DNA from: JAHFUI01 sp041485905
Lineage (GTDB): Bacteria > Acidobacteriota > Vicinamibacteria > Vicinamibacterales > CAVVIG01
Direction of reading: 5' to 3'
DNA length: 31,060 nt
Assembly: GCA_041485905.1 (NCBI GenBank)
Contig: JBGPKK010000043.1
Location: forward strand, 1-31,060
A model generated the notes under the pieces. The model was given only the letters and a program-made list of their open reading frames with translations, was not told the DNA's origin and ran no database searches. The first letter of the stretch is position 1, and every line of letters starts with the position of its first letter. A program made the translations under genes and the position numbers. Below, one piece after another: positions 1-8,418 of the stretch.

Positions 1-137
1 CGCAGGCGCTCACGCGGGCTGAAACCGCAAGAGACATCGGTCAGTCCCTTGGATTTGTGGTCCCGCCGCTCGCGCGTGAATTCATCTGGCAAAGCCCGGC
101 GATCGATGCCTTGCAGGCGTTTCTGCCGCGCAGACTC

Positions 138-1388
138 CTAGGGCGCCGGTTCGATCCGGAGCATGGCTCCCTCTTTTTCGTCGGTCAGCACATACAACAA
201 CCCGTCCGGCCCCTGTCTGACTTCGCGGATGCGCTGGCGCAGGTCGACGAGCAGCGATTCGCGGCGCATCTCCTCCATCTTCTCGTTGAACATGATCCGC
301 TCGAGGTGCCCGGTGCCCGGAATCTCGCCGGTACGGAGCGCGCCGACAAAGACATCGCCCTTCCACTTGGGGAGCTTGTCCCCCGTGTAGAACGCCATGC
401 CGGACACGGCGATCGACGGGATCCAGATGACGATGGGCGGCTCGAAGCCCTGGTGCCCGGGTCGTTCAGTCTGCCATGGGCCGGTGTAACTACGGCCATA
501 GCTCACGATGGGCCAGCCGTAGTTGGCGCCGGGCTTGAGAATATTGATCTCGTCACCGCCGTTGGGGCCGTTCTCGTTCAGCCACATCTCTCCGGTTCCG
601 GGATGGACGGCGAGGCCGAGCGAGCTGCGGTGTCCCAGCGTATACACCTCAGGCCGGTAGCCCGTGCGCCCGACGAACGGGTTGTCGCTCGGGATGCTCC
701 CGTCGTCCTTAAGCCGCAGCACTTTTCCGCCCTGGGTATTGGGATCCTGCGGGTCGCGGCCGGTCGTGGTGACATACAGCATGCCGTCGCGACCAAACGC
801 AATGCGCGACGTGCCGGCTTCATCCGCGACGAAGATGTCGCGGACCTCGGTCAGCGCTCGGCCGTCCCAGCGCCCTCGCGCGACCGCGACCGTCCGGCGT
901 TTCTCATCGAGCGGCTTCGTGTAGGAGAGATACACAAACCGGTTCTCGGCAAACTGTGGATGCAGGGCTACGTCCATGAAGCCGTGGACCGCACCGGGCA
1001 GGCCAGATTCGAGGGCCCAGTAAGACGCGGGCGCGCCGGCAATTGGCTTCGGGTCCAGTACGCCGTTGCGGATGATGCGCAGGCGGCCGGCCCGCTCGGT
1101 GACCAGCATGCCGCCGTCGGGAAGAAACGCGAGAGCCCAGGGATATTCCAGTGCCCTGGTGACGGAGACGACCCGGATTCTCTGGCCCTCGCCCGTGTCG
1201 TACACCACCGGCATCTTCGGCAGCGGACGACCGGCGAGACCGCGCGGCGCCACCGGAATGCCGTTGTCGAACGGGACCTTCTGCTGGCCGGACCCCATCC
1301 GCGACCCTGCGGTTACGATGAGCAGGAGAGCGAGCGGTGCGACGAACCACCTGATCTGAGCGGACTTGGCCGAACGAAAGATCTTCAC
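138..1388 (-). CDS. PQQ-dependent sugar dehydrogenase (aldose/sorbosone dehydrogenase type), exported
   Basis: The 416-residue product belongs to the soluble-glucose/sorbosone dehydrogenase beta-propeller family (YliI-like), which oxidises aldose sugars in the periplasm using PQQ. Visible family signatures are the N-terminal propeller motif YPWALAFLPDGGMLVTERAGR (approximately residues 83-103), LALHPQFAENRFVYLSYT-like blade text, the HRSSLGLAVHPGTGEMWLNENGP stretch in the second half, and the C-terminal VRQGPDGLLYVLTDE blade. Residues 14-32 are hydrophobic after a basic start and look like a signal peptide or membrane anchor. The start is GTG at 1388, chosen because AAGGAGG lies 10 nt upstream on the minus strand. 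Length matches the family. It is transcribed away from the kinase gene and appears monocistronic within the window. The exact sugar substrate cannot be told from sequence. Confidence 0.9.
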   Translation of the reverse strand: MKIFRSAKSAQIRWFVAPLALLLIVTAGSRMGSGQQKVPFDNGIPVAPRGLAGRPLPKMPVVYDTGEGQRIRVVSVTRALEYPWALAFLPDGGMLVTERAGRLRIIRNGVLDPKPIAGAPASYWALESGLPGAVHGFMDVALHPQFAENRFVYLSYTKPLDEKRRTVAVARGRWDGRALTEVRDIFVADEAGTSRIAFGRDGMLYVTTTGRDPQDPNTQGGKVLRLKDDGSIPSDNPFVGRTGYRPEVYTLGHRSSLGLAVHPGTGEMWLNENGPNGGDEINILKPGANYGWPIVSYGRSYTGPWQTERPGHQGFEPPIVIWIPSIAVSGMAFYTGDKLPKWKGDVFVGALRTGEIPGTGHLERIMFNEKMEEMRRESLLVDLRQRIREVRQGPDGLLYVLTDEKEGAMLRIEPAP

Positions 1389-1427
1389 GGATGCACGACC
1401 TCCTTGCCGTCCACAAGTATAGACTGA

Positions 1428-1655
1428 CGGAATCCGAAGGAAGCCACCGCTCGTAATAGTTCTGCGAACGTCAACCCGTCATATTTCTTCCCGGAGAACG
1501 GCGTCCGGACGGCGCTCCTCGTCGTCGACGTCAAGGATGCGTCAGAGATCCCGGCGATTGTGGAGCCGTTCTTCACGGGGTTCAACGCCGGTGTGCAGCT
1601 GACGCCGGTCATGAGCGCCGACGATCTGAAGAAGGGTCTCTCGCAGATCGGGTAG
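1428..1655 (+). pseudogene. 5'-truncated remnant of a small conserved protein
   Basis: This frame stays open from the stop at 1427 to TAG at 1653-1655. It encodes a protein-like C-terminus: PSYFFPENGVRTALLVVDV, then DASEIPAIVEPFFTGFNAGV, then QLTPVMSADDLKKGLSQIG. From memory this resembles the C-terminal half of small (about 100 residue) bacterial hypothetical proteins with a DASEIP..AEPFF..FNA core; that assignment is not certain. No ATG, GTG or TTG in this frame precedes the conserved part, and the first 16 codons look random, so the N-terminal half and start signal appear lost. The first possible internal starts, GTG in the EPFF region and ATG at 1611, would give only fragments. I treat it as a decayed gene. 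Confidence 0.45.
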
Positions 1656-1656
1656 G

Positions 1657-1825
1657 TTAAATCTCAAATTCTCGACGCGCGAGCTCGAAGACCTGACACG
1701 CGGCAAGATCGTCAAGCACTCGCTCGATGCCCGCGCGCCGGGTGAGGTGCCTTCGTGGCGCCGCCCGCATCCGCGCGTCCGAAGACGCATTCGTGGCAGC
1801 CGCGACGCGTTCTATCTCGTCCTAA
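1657..1825 (+). pseudogene. Frameshifted remnant of a conserved hypothetical gene
   Basis: The first frame (1657 to about 1749) reads LNLKFSTRELEDLTRGK followed by IVKHSLDARAPGEV. The reading then has to move to another frame, where 1766-1825 reads RIRASEDAFVAAATRSISS and stops at TAA 1823-1825. Together the two pieces resemble one continuous stretch of an exported hypothetical family I recall from acidobacteria (an R-ELE-L-G--V-K-LD---P-EV start followed by a VRIRAS--AFVAA block). A single indel near 1745-1765 would rejoin them. No start codon, ribosome binding site or C-terminal half is visible, so this is a relic. The family assignment rests on memory and is only moderately secure. Confidence 0.35.
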
Positions 1826-1902
1826 TCCTCCAATCCCTAATTCCTAGTAGTTCGGCCGGTTATAGAGGTATCCTTCGCCCGTTCTTTACGGTTGAGCCAG
1901 GC

Positions 1903-1907
1903 GGAGG
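1903..1907 (+). promoter_or_regulatory. Ribosome binding site that decides the kinase start
   Basis: GGAGG lies 8 nt upstream of GTG 1916. The in-frame TTG at 1892 has no comparable site, so the GTG is the better start of the kinase gene. Confidence 0.6.
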
Positions 1908-1915
1908 ACTCTTGG

Positions 1916-4474
1916 GTGACGGACTCGCTGATAGGGCCGTACGAGGTGCTCGGAAAGCTGGGATCCGGCGGGATGGGCGAGGTGTTCCTCTGCCTGGATA
2001 CGCGACTGCACCGCCAGGTCGCGCTGAAATCTCTGACGGCATCGGACGTCGCGCATGGTGAGCTGCGTGAACGGGTTCTTCTCGAGGCGCGCGCTGCAGC
2101 ACGGCTCAATCATCCTCACATCGCCTCCATCTACGATGTCGTCGAAGAGGGCGATCGCGCCTTCATCGTCATGGAGTACGTCGCCGGCGAGAGCCTCGCG
2201 GCCCATCTCCGGCGCGCGCGATTCCCGATCGATCGCGTTGTGGACATCGGCCGCCAGCTTGCGTCGGCGCTCTCGGCCGCGCACGCGCATGGCGTCATTC
2301 ACCGCGATCTGAAGCCGGCCAACGTTCAGATTACCCCAGACGGCTCCATCAAGGTGCTCGACTTCGGGGTGGCGCGCATGATGTCGCCGACCGCCTCGCC
2401 AACGGCGACGACTGTGAACGTCCCATCCGCCGGGTCGACGGCGCTCGACCGGGCGGGCACTCCGCTCTACATGGCGCCGGAACAGTTGATCGGAAGACAG
2501 GCCGACGCGCGCGCCGACATCTACAGCCTCGGCGTCGTGCTGTTCGAGATGGCGACCGGCCGACGGCCGTATCTGGAAGACGACGTGATTGATCTTGCTG
2601 TCGCGATGGCAAAGAAGCGTGCGCCAGCCGCGCACGAGATCGACGCGGCTGTCCCGCAGGCGCTGAGCGCCGTCATCGCCAAGGCGCTCGAGGCCGATCC
2701 AGACATGCGGTATCAATCTGCCCGCGAGCTCGAGGCGGCGCTCGTCGGCGTGTCCTTTCCGCCCGCAATCTGGCGTCGCGCGTGGAAACCGTCGCTGGCG
2801 GTGGCGCTCGTATTGACGCTTGCAATCGCTGTGCGTTACACGCCTCTGATGCGCGTCTTGAAGCCGGCCGGCGCGACAGGCCATGCGGTGCTTGCCATTC
2901 TGCCGGTCGACAACCCGACCGGTGACTCGCAAGCCGAGTACCTGGGCGCGGGCTTCGCGTCGGTGGTCGCGGAAAACTTCGGGTCGATTCCCGGGCTCAC
3001 GGCGCTCTCGCGGGCAGCCACGGCGCCGTACGAGAAGAAGCGGAACGATCTGGCGGGGCTCGCGCGCGAGCTGGGCGCCACCTTCGTGCTCGATCTCGCG
3101 ATGACGAGCGCTGCGCCGACAACACAGATCGTCGCACGGCTGCGGAGGCCGGGCGTGACCGCGCCGATGTGGGAACAGACCATCAGCGGCGATTCGCTGG
3201 ACATCGAAAAGGCGCTCGTCGACGGCGTGGGACGCGCGCTCGAACGAGCCGGCGCCTGGCCGACGGGGCTGAGCGCCGCCGACTGGAAGCACGTCAGAAA
3301 GCTGCCGACGACGAGCGGCCGGGCGTTGCTCGCGTACTCGCAGGCGCGCGCGCTGATGGATCGGTACGACGTCCCGCCGAACATCGATGCGGCGATCGCG
3401 CTGCTCAACGGCGCGCTCGCGAACGATCCGCAGTTCGTGCTCGCCCAGGCGGCGCTCGGCGATGCGTACTGGGAAAAATATCAGCGCGACCGCGATCCCG
3501 CCCTGGCGACGCGGGCGACCGACGCCGTCACGCAGGCGGTCCGCATGGGGCCGAATCAGGGGGCGGTCCACTACTCGCTCGGGAACATGCAGTACCTGAC
3601 CGGCCGGCCTGACGAAGCCATCAGCTCGCTCAGGCGATCCGTGGCGCTACAGCCTGACAACGACGAGGCGTATCACCTGTTGGGACAGGTGCTCGCCGAT
3701 CGGGGCGACGTCGACGCCGGCCTCGCCGAGCTCCGCGAGGCGACTCGCATTCGGCCGCGGTCCTGGCGTCACTACAATTCGCTCGGGTTCGTCTTGTATC
3801 GCGCGGCCCGATATCGGGAGGCGCTCGAGCCGTACCGGCGCGCGACCGAACTGCAGCCCACGGCCGCCGGGCCGTTTCAGATGCTCGGCACCACCCATTA
3901 CCGGTTGGGGGACATCGACGAAGCGATCGGCAACTACGAACACGCCGTCCGTCTGGGCCCGAATGCCGCCGCCTATGCCAACCTGGCGCTGGCGTACTAC
4001 GGAAGGAAGCGATACGGGGAGGCCCTGAAGGCGTACGAACAATCGCTGGCGGTGAACCCGAAATCGGTCGGCAACCTGCGCAACATCGGCGACGTGTACG
4101 TGCGATTGGGTCAGACCGTGAAGGCGAAGGGGGCGTACGAGCGGGCGATTGCGGCCGGCAACGAACTGCTCGCCGTCAACGCGCAGGACTACCGCACGAT
4201 TGCGCTCGTCGCGTTATGCGAAGCGAAGGTCGGACAGGCCGCCGCCGCGGAGCGACATGCCAAAGAGGCCCGCGCGCTCGCCCCGACGGATCGTGAGACA
4301 CTGCAGCGCACCGCCGAGGTTCATGCACGCCTTGGCGATACGACCGCTGCGCTGCGCAATCTCCGCGCGGCGATCGAAAACGGATACGGGAGGCGCGAGG
4401 CGCGGGAGAACGACGAGTTGGCGTCGCTCCACGGGCTGTCCCAGTTTCAGCAACTTGTCGCAGATCAACGATAG
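1916..4474 (+). CDS. Transmembrane Ser/Thr protein kinase (PknB type) with TPR repeats
   Basis: This 852-residue protein has an N-terminal Hanks-type kinase domain that should phosphorylate cytoplasmic proteins on Ser/Thr. All key motifs are intact (numbered from GTG 1916): glycine loop GSGGMGEV (16-23), VALK lysine (38), HRDLKPAN (129-136), DFG (149-151), and APE (187-189) ending a long Thr/Ser-rich activation segment. A single membrane segment, SLAVALVLTLAIAV, follows at about 293-306. Next is a domain beginning AILPVDNPTGD, resembling the FlgO-like/adenylate-cyclase-associated region seen in similar kinases. From about residue 450 to the end there are seven or more TPR units (for example AIALLNGALANDPQFVLAQA and the EAL-AYEQSLAVNP type). 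The TPR part probably lies outside the cytoplasm and binds partners. An alternative TTG start at 1892 would add 8 residues. The small gene at 4488 follows after 13 bp and is probably cotranscribed. Confidence 0.95.
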   Translation: MTDSLIGPYEVLGKLGSGGMGEVFLCLDTRLHRQVALKSLTASDVAHGELRERVLLEARAAARLNHPHIASIYDVVEEGDRAFIVMEYVAGESLAAHLRRARFPIDRVVDIGRQLASALSAAHAHGVIHRDLKPANVQITPDGSIKVLDFGVARMMSPTASPTATTVNVPSAGSTALDRAGTPLYMAPEQLIGRQADARADIYSLGVVLFEMATGRRPYLEDDVIDLAVAMAKKRAPAAHEIDAAVPQALSAVIAKALEADPDMRYQSARELEAALVGVSFPPAIWRRAWKPSLAVALVLTLAIAVRYTPLMRVLKPAGATGHAVLAILPVDNPTGDSQAEYLGAGFASVVAENFGSIPGLTALSRAATAPYEKKRNDLAGLARELGATFVLDLAMTSAAPTTQIVARLRRPGVTAPMWEQTISGDSLDIEKALVDGVGRALERAGAWPTGLSAADWKHVRKLPTTSGRALLAYSQARALMDRYDVPPNIDAAIALLNGALANDPQFVLAQAALGDAYWEKYQRDRDPALATRATDAVTQAVRMGPNQGAVHYSLGNMQYLTGRPDEAISSLRRSVALQPDNDEAYHLLGQVLADRGDVDAGLAELREATRIRPRSWRHYNSLGFVLYRAARYREALEPYRRATELQPTAAGPFQMLGTTHYRLGDIDEAIGNYEHAVRLGPNAAAYANLALAYYGRKRYGEALKAYEQSLAVNPKSVGNLRNIGDVYVRLGQTVKAKGAYERAIAAGNELLAVNAQDYRTIALVALCEAKVGQAAAAERHAKEARALAPTDRETLQRTAEVHARLGDTTAALRNLRAAIENGYGRREARENDELASLHGLSQFQQLVADQR

Positions 4475-4487
4475 CGAGGAGAAAACA

Positions 4488-4883
4488 ATGCCGAAGAACC
4501 TGCAGTTCATTCAGCTCGAGATCACGCCGAACAACACGATGCCCGAACCACTCCCATGCCGATGCCACCCGGGCGACAAGCTGCACTTCGTGATCACGAA
4601 TGACGACGCGACGGCCCACTGGGTCTCAATCGACGCCGCCGACATCAAACTGAAGGAGGACCTGACGCCCGCCAACCCGCTCGACCTCGGAAGCCATCTG
4701 GTGAAGGTCAACCCCCAAGAGACGGACATCATCAAAGCGCACAAGGTGCAGCCCGCAGCGAACTTCGGGAAGACGAAGCTGTTGAAGTACACGACCTACA
4801 AGTACAACGTCGTATGGGCCGACAACCAGGGTCTCACCATCAATAAGAAGAACCTCGATCCCGACATCGACGTCACGCCATAG
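4488..4883 (+). CDS. 131-residue protein of unknown function, kinase-linked
   Basis: I do not recognise the family. The protein is 131 residues long, has no signal peptide or membrane segment, and is rich in beta-prone stretches. The segment HPGDKLHFVITNDDATAHW (about residues 24-42) resembles the core strands of cupredoxin or Ig-like sandwiches. However, the C-terminal Cys-His-Met copper ligand cluster of cupredoxins is absent, so metal binding is not supported. A CRC motif sits just before that segment. The ATG at 4488 is well supported by AGGAG at 4477-4481, 6 nt upstream. It begins 13 bp after the kinase stop on the same strand, which suggests one transcript and possibly a role as substrate or partner of the kinase. 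The C-terminus is Lys/Asn/Thr rich. The fold guess is low confidence, but coding status is well supported. Confidence 0.85.
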   Translation: MPKNLQFIQLEITPNNTMPEPLPCRCHPGDKLHFVITNDDATAHWVSIDAADIKLKEDLTPANPLDLGSHLVKVNPQETDIIKAHKVQPAANFGKTKLLKYTTYKYNVVWADNQGLTINKKNLDPDIDVTP

Positions 4884-4902
4884 TCGCGGGCCCCGCATAG
4901 AC

Positions 4903-4940
4903 AAAAAACCCCGCGAGCGCGAATGCCGCGCCCGCGGGTT
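4903..4940 (-). terminator. Intrinsic terminator of ahcY
   Basis: Read on the minus strand, a GC-rich stem (CCCGCGGGCGCG pairing with CGCGCTCGCGGG, one mismatch) with a short loop is followed by a run of six T (4903-4908). It lies just past the ahcY stop. On the plus strand the U-run is missing, so it mainly serves ahcY. Confidence 0.78.
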
Positions 4941-4977
4941 CCCTCAGACTTGAGACTTCACACGTGAGGCTTGCGAG

Positions 4978-6480
<1,503 letters not shown>

Positions 6481-6531
6481 ACTGCGTGCTCCTTTGTTAG
6501 AAAATCCCACCAAGATTTCGTGATTTCGCGC

Positions 6532-7497
6532 CTACATCGATTGTTGTCCCGCGCCGGATTTTTGTCCGGTCGCGACGAATAACGCCGGTCCCTTGACGTG
6601 CGTGTCGGGCGCCAGTGCGACGATACTGATTCGGCCGAAACCGGCATCGGTCAGCAGCCGGCGCACGTGCTCGTCCGAGAACCCGAGCCAGACGTGTCCC
6701 ATCTGCTGCCGGTAGCTTTCGCGGTCGTGCGGAAGCATGTCGCCGATGATCGCGCGGCCGCCGGGTTTCAGCACGCGCGCGACTTCCGCGAGCGCCTTTT
6801 CCGGTTCCGGGACGTGGTGCAGCACCAGCATCAGCGTCGCGAGGTCGAGCGTCCCGTCGTCGATCGGCAGCTCCTCGAGATCGCCGCGACGAAGATCGAT
6901 GTTGTCGACACCGGACAGCCGCCGCTTGGCGGCCTGCAGCATCGCGGCCGAGGCGTCGACGGCAATCACCCGCGCGACAAAGGGCGCGAGGGCGGCGCTG
7001 ACCTGGCCGGTGCCGCAACCCAGATCGCCGGCCACCGCATCGGGGTCGGCGAGCGCGGCGAGCGCGGCCAGGTGAAACCGGTCGCCGAACAGCTCATCGC
7101 GCAGCAGATCCCACTGGCCCGCCGAGGAAGAGAAGAACTCCTGGGATTTGGTGCGGCGCTCGGCCAGCGCCATCTGCAGGCGGCGGTGATCCTGCGCCGC
7201 CGCCGCCGTCGGTCCCACCTGTTCGCGGACGAGCAGCCACAAGCGACGCGCGGCCGGATCGAGATCCTCGCGCGTCATGGTGTAGATGTGGCTGGTCCCC
7301 TCGGCGCGCGCGGCGATCCAGCCGCTATCGACGAGGGCCTTCAGGTGCCGGCTCGCCGTCGACTGCGGAAGCTGCATGATCGTGCACAGCTCAGACACGG
7401 TCAGCTGATGGCGGTCGAGCAGCAGCAGAATGCGGCTTCTGGTCGGGTCCGACAGGGCGCTGAGATGGTCCAGGATGGCAGGGGCGCGGCCGTTCAT
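6532..7497 (-). CDS. ArsR-family regulator fused to a SAM-dependent methyltransferase
   Basis: This 321-residue protein joins an N-terminal winged helix (residues 5-95) to a class I methyltransferase domain (about 120-310). The winged helix includes the recognition-helix stretch LPQSTASRHLKALVDSGW (43-60). The methyltransferase domain carries SAM motif I GDLGCGTG (157-164), the acidic end of strand 2 VIAVDAS, the LMLVLHHVPEPEKAL region, and LKPGGRAIIGD. The metal-sensing ELCVCDL motif of ArsR/SmtB sensors is not present (ELCTIMQ). The effector is therefore more likely SAM or SAH bound by the C-terminal domain than a metal. By analogy with SahR-type ArsR regulators of the SAM cycle, it probably represses itself and the downstream ahcY. 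That regulatory role is inference, although the operator at 7495-7522 supports autorepression. The start is ATG 7497, inside the operator, and no good Shine-Dalgarno precedes it. Confidence 0.93.
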   Translation of the reverse strand: MNGRAPAILDHLSALSDPTRSRILLLLDRHQLTVSELCTIMQLPQSTASRHLKALVDSGWIAARAEGTSHIYTMTREDLDPAARRLWLLVREQVGPTAAAAQDHRRLQMALAERRTKSQEFFSSSAGQWDLLRDELFGDRFHLAALAALADPDAVAGDLGCGTGQVSAALAPFVARVIAVDASAAMLQAAKRRLSGVDNIDLRRGDLEELPIDDGTLDLATLMLVLHHVPEPEKALAEVARVLKPGGRAIIGDMLPHDRESYRQQMGHVWLGFSDEHVRRLLTDAGFGRISIVALAPDTHVKGPALFVATGQKSGAGQQSM

Positions 7498-7522
7498 TTA
7501 ATCCGTCCATCCGGATTAAATG
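7495..7522. promoter_or_regulatory. Perfect 11-bp inverted repeat: probable ArsR-type operator
   Basis: CATTTAATCCG (7495-7505), a 6-bp spacer, then CGGATTAAATG (7512-7522) form a perfect 11+11 palindrome in otherwise GC-rich DNA. One arm holds the regulator start codon and the other holds the -10 element of its promoter. Binding here would block initiation directly. AT-rich dyads of this size are typical of ArsR-family dimers. Confidence 0.72.
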
Positions 7523-7543
7523 ATAAAACACCCCGCCTGTCAA
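7515..7543 (-). promoter_or_regulatory. Sigma-70 type promoter of the ArsR-methyltransferase/ahcY unit
   Basis: On the minus strand a consensus -35 TTGACA (7543-7538) is followed by a 17-bp spacer and -10 TTTAAT (7520-7515), one base from consensus. The predicted start lies near 7508, giving a leader of only about 11 nt before ATG 7497. The -10 is embedded in the inverted repeat at 7495-7522. Confidence 0.78.
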
Positions 7544-7554
7544 GCGCGGATTCG

Positions 7555-8169
7555 TTAGGGAGGCGTCGAAGCGACCGGGGAGGTCGTCGGTGGGACGCAG
7601 AGCTGAATGCCGGCGCCACCGTTCGGCTTGCTCGCGCAGTACTCGGCGATGGCGCGCTCCACTTCGGCGCGCGCCGCTTGCTCCTGTGACGCGCGATACG
7701 CGTTCCTGATTCCCTTGGCCAGATACTTGGCGAGCATCATGTTGATCGCCGATTCGGCGGACACGATGGCCAACTCGGTCTGGCTGAATGCGGCGTACGG
7801 CTGCGCCATCGGATTGTCGACGGCCGGGAACATCACCCGCTGCTGTTCGTAGCCGTAGACGCCGCCGGGCGGTGTCGGTCCGCTCTTGAAATCGAGCGTC
7901 GCCAGCAGCGCTTCGATCTTCCGCCGCTCGAGAATCTCGACGCGGAACGTCGGGTTGTCTTCAACGTTCTTGAGCAGGATGCCGGGCGCTGCCGTTCGCT
8001 CGAGTCCGTCGCGAATCTTGTCGAGCGAGACGGGAAGGGCGGGCGTCGTGGCTGGTGTCGCGTCCGGCTGTGAGGACGCCCCTGCGGCTGCAGAGGACGG
8101 CTGGACCTGCTGCGCCAGGGCGGCGGGCGAGAGCAGCCAGCCGGTAAGTAGTAGAGCTATCAGCCGCAT
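7555..8169 (-). CDS. Exported protein of unknown function
   Basis: This 204-residue protein has a clear N-terminal signal peptide (MRLIALLLTGWLLSPAALAQ, cleavage expected after ALA). A low-complexity Ser/Ala/Thr/Pro linker follows at residues 21-46, then a compact region of about 140 residues with no motif I recognise. The mature part contains a KIEALLATLDFKSGP segment, a short Gly/Tyr stretch, a helix-rich region (residues about 125-175) and two cysteines near the C-terminus (EYCASKP and QLCVPP) that could form a disulfide. The tail is again Pro/Thr rich. It is transcribed towards the ArsR-methyltransferase gene, 12 bp upstream of that promoter's -35. No obvious Shine-Dalgarno precedes ATG 8169. 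It is a real gene by its signal peptide and composition, but the function is unknown. Confidence 0.75.
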   Translation of the reverse strand: MRLIALLLTGWLLSPAALAQQVQPSSAAAGASSQPDATPATTPALPVSLDKIRDGLERTAAPGILLKNVEDNPTFRVEILERRKIEALLATLDFKSGPTPPGGVYGYEQQRVMFPAVDNPMAQPYAAFSQTELAIVSAESAINMMLAKYLAKGIRNAYRASQEQAARAEVERAIAEYCASKPNGGAGIQLCVPPTTSPVASTPP

Positions 8170-8266
8170 GGGGTTTTGACGTCTACAATGACCGTTCGGC
8201 CGTCGCGCGTCAACGTTCTAATGACTGCACGAGTGGGGCCAACCGACTGCGCGCGAGGACCCCGTC

Positions 8267-8400
8267 ATGCCGGAGCTTCCCGACCTCACGTCTACATCGA
8301 TGCGCTCCGGCGGCGCGTCCTGGGCCGGCGTCCCGATCGCGTGCGGCCAGACCGGCGGCCGCGTGCTCGCCGATCGCGTGCTGCCCTGTTTTCAAGGACG
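8267..8400 (+). pseudogene. Frameshifted 5' relic of formamidopyrimidine-DNA glycosylase (mutM/fpg-like)
   Basis: From ATG 8267 the sequence reads MPELPDLT, the near-invariant Fpg/Nei N-terminus whose Pro2 and Glu3 are catalytic. A one-base loss then moves the reading to the frame encoding VYIDALRRRVLGRRPDRVRP, which matches the first helix of the same family. GAGG lies 8-9 nt upstream of the ATG. Nothing resembling the remaining roughly 230 residues, including the H2TH and zinc-finger parts, follows before the methyltransferase gene at 8419. The relic is both frameshifted and truncated. The second frame happens to run in phase into the downstream gene, which creates a misleading upstream extension of that gene. 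Confidence 0.55.
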
Positions 8401-8418
8401 ATTGGCCGCAATCGATCG

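Noticed and set aside
1..37. Possible minus-strand gene start (ATG at 37, MSLAVSARVSA) running off the window edge
   Set aside because: Only 12 codons are visible and the DNA overlaps a REP-like GCGG...CCGC dyad, so coding status cannot be supported.
57..1427. 456-codon plus-strand frame across the sugar dehydrogenase
   Set aside because: It is the antisense of a well-supported enzyme gene, has no recognisable domain and no ribosome site; long antisense frames are expected at this GC content.
1886..3571. 561-codon minus-strand frame opposite the kinase
   Set aside because: Composition is Arg/His/Asp-rich shadow sequence; the kinase on the other strand has all catalytic motifs.
6481..6531. 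SAH riboswitch upstream of ahcY
   Set aside because: Only 51 bp lie between the regulator stop and ahcY, with no fitting stem structure.
8176..8418. 81-codon N-terminal extension of the homocysteine methyltransferase
   Set aside because: It is the frameshifted mutM relic read in phase; the enzyme family begins near 8419.
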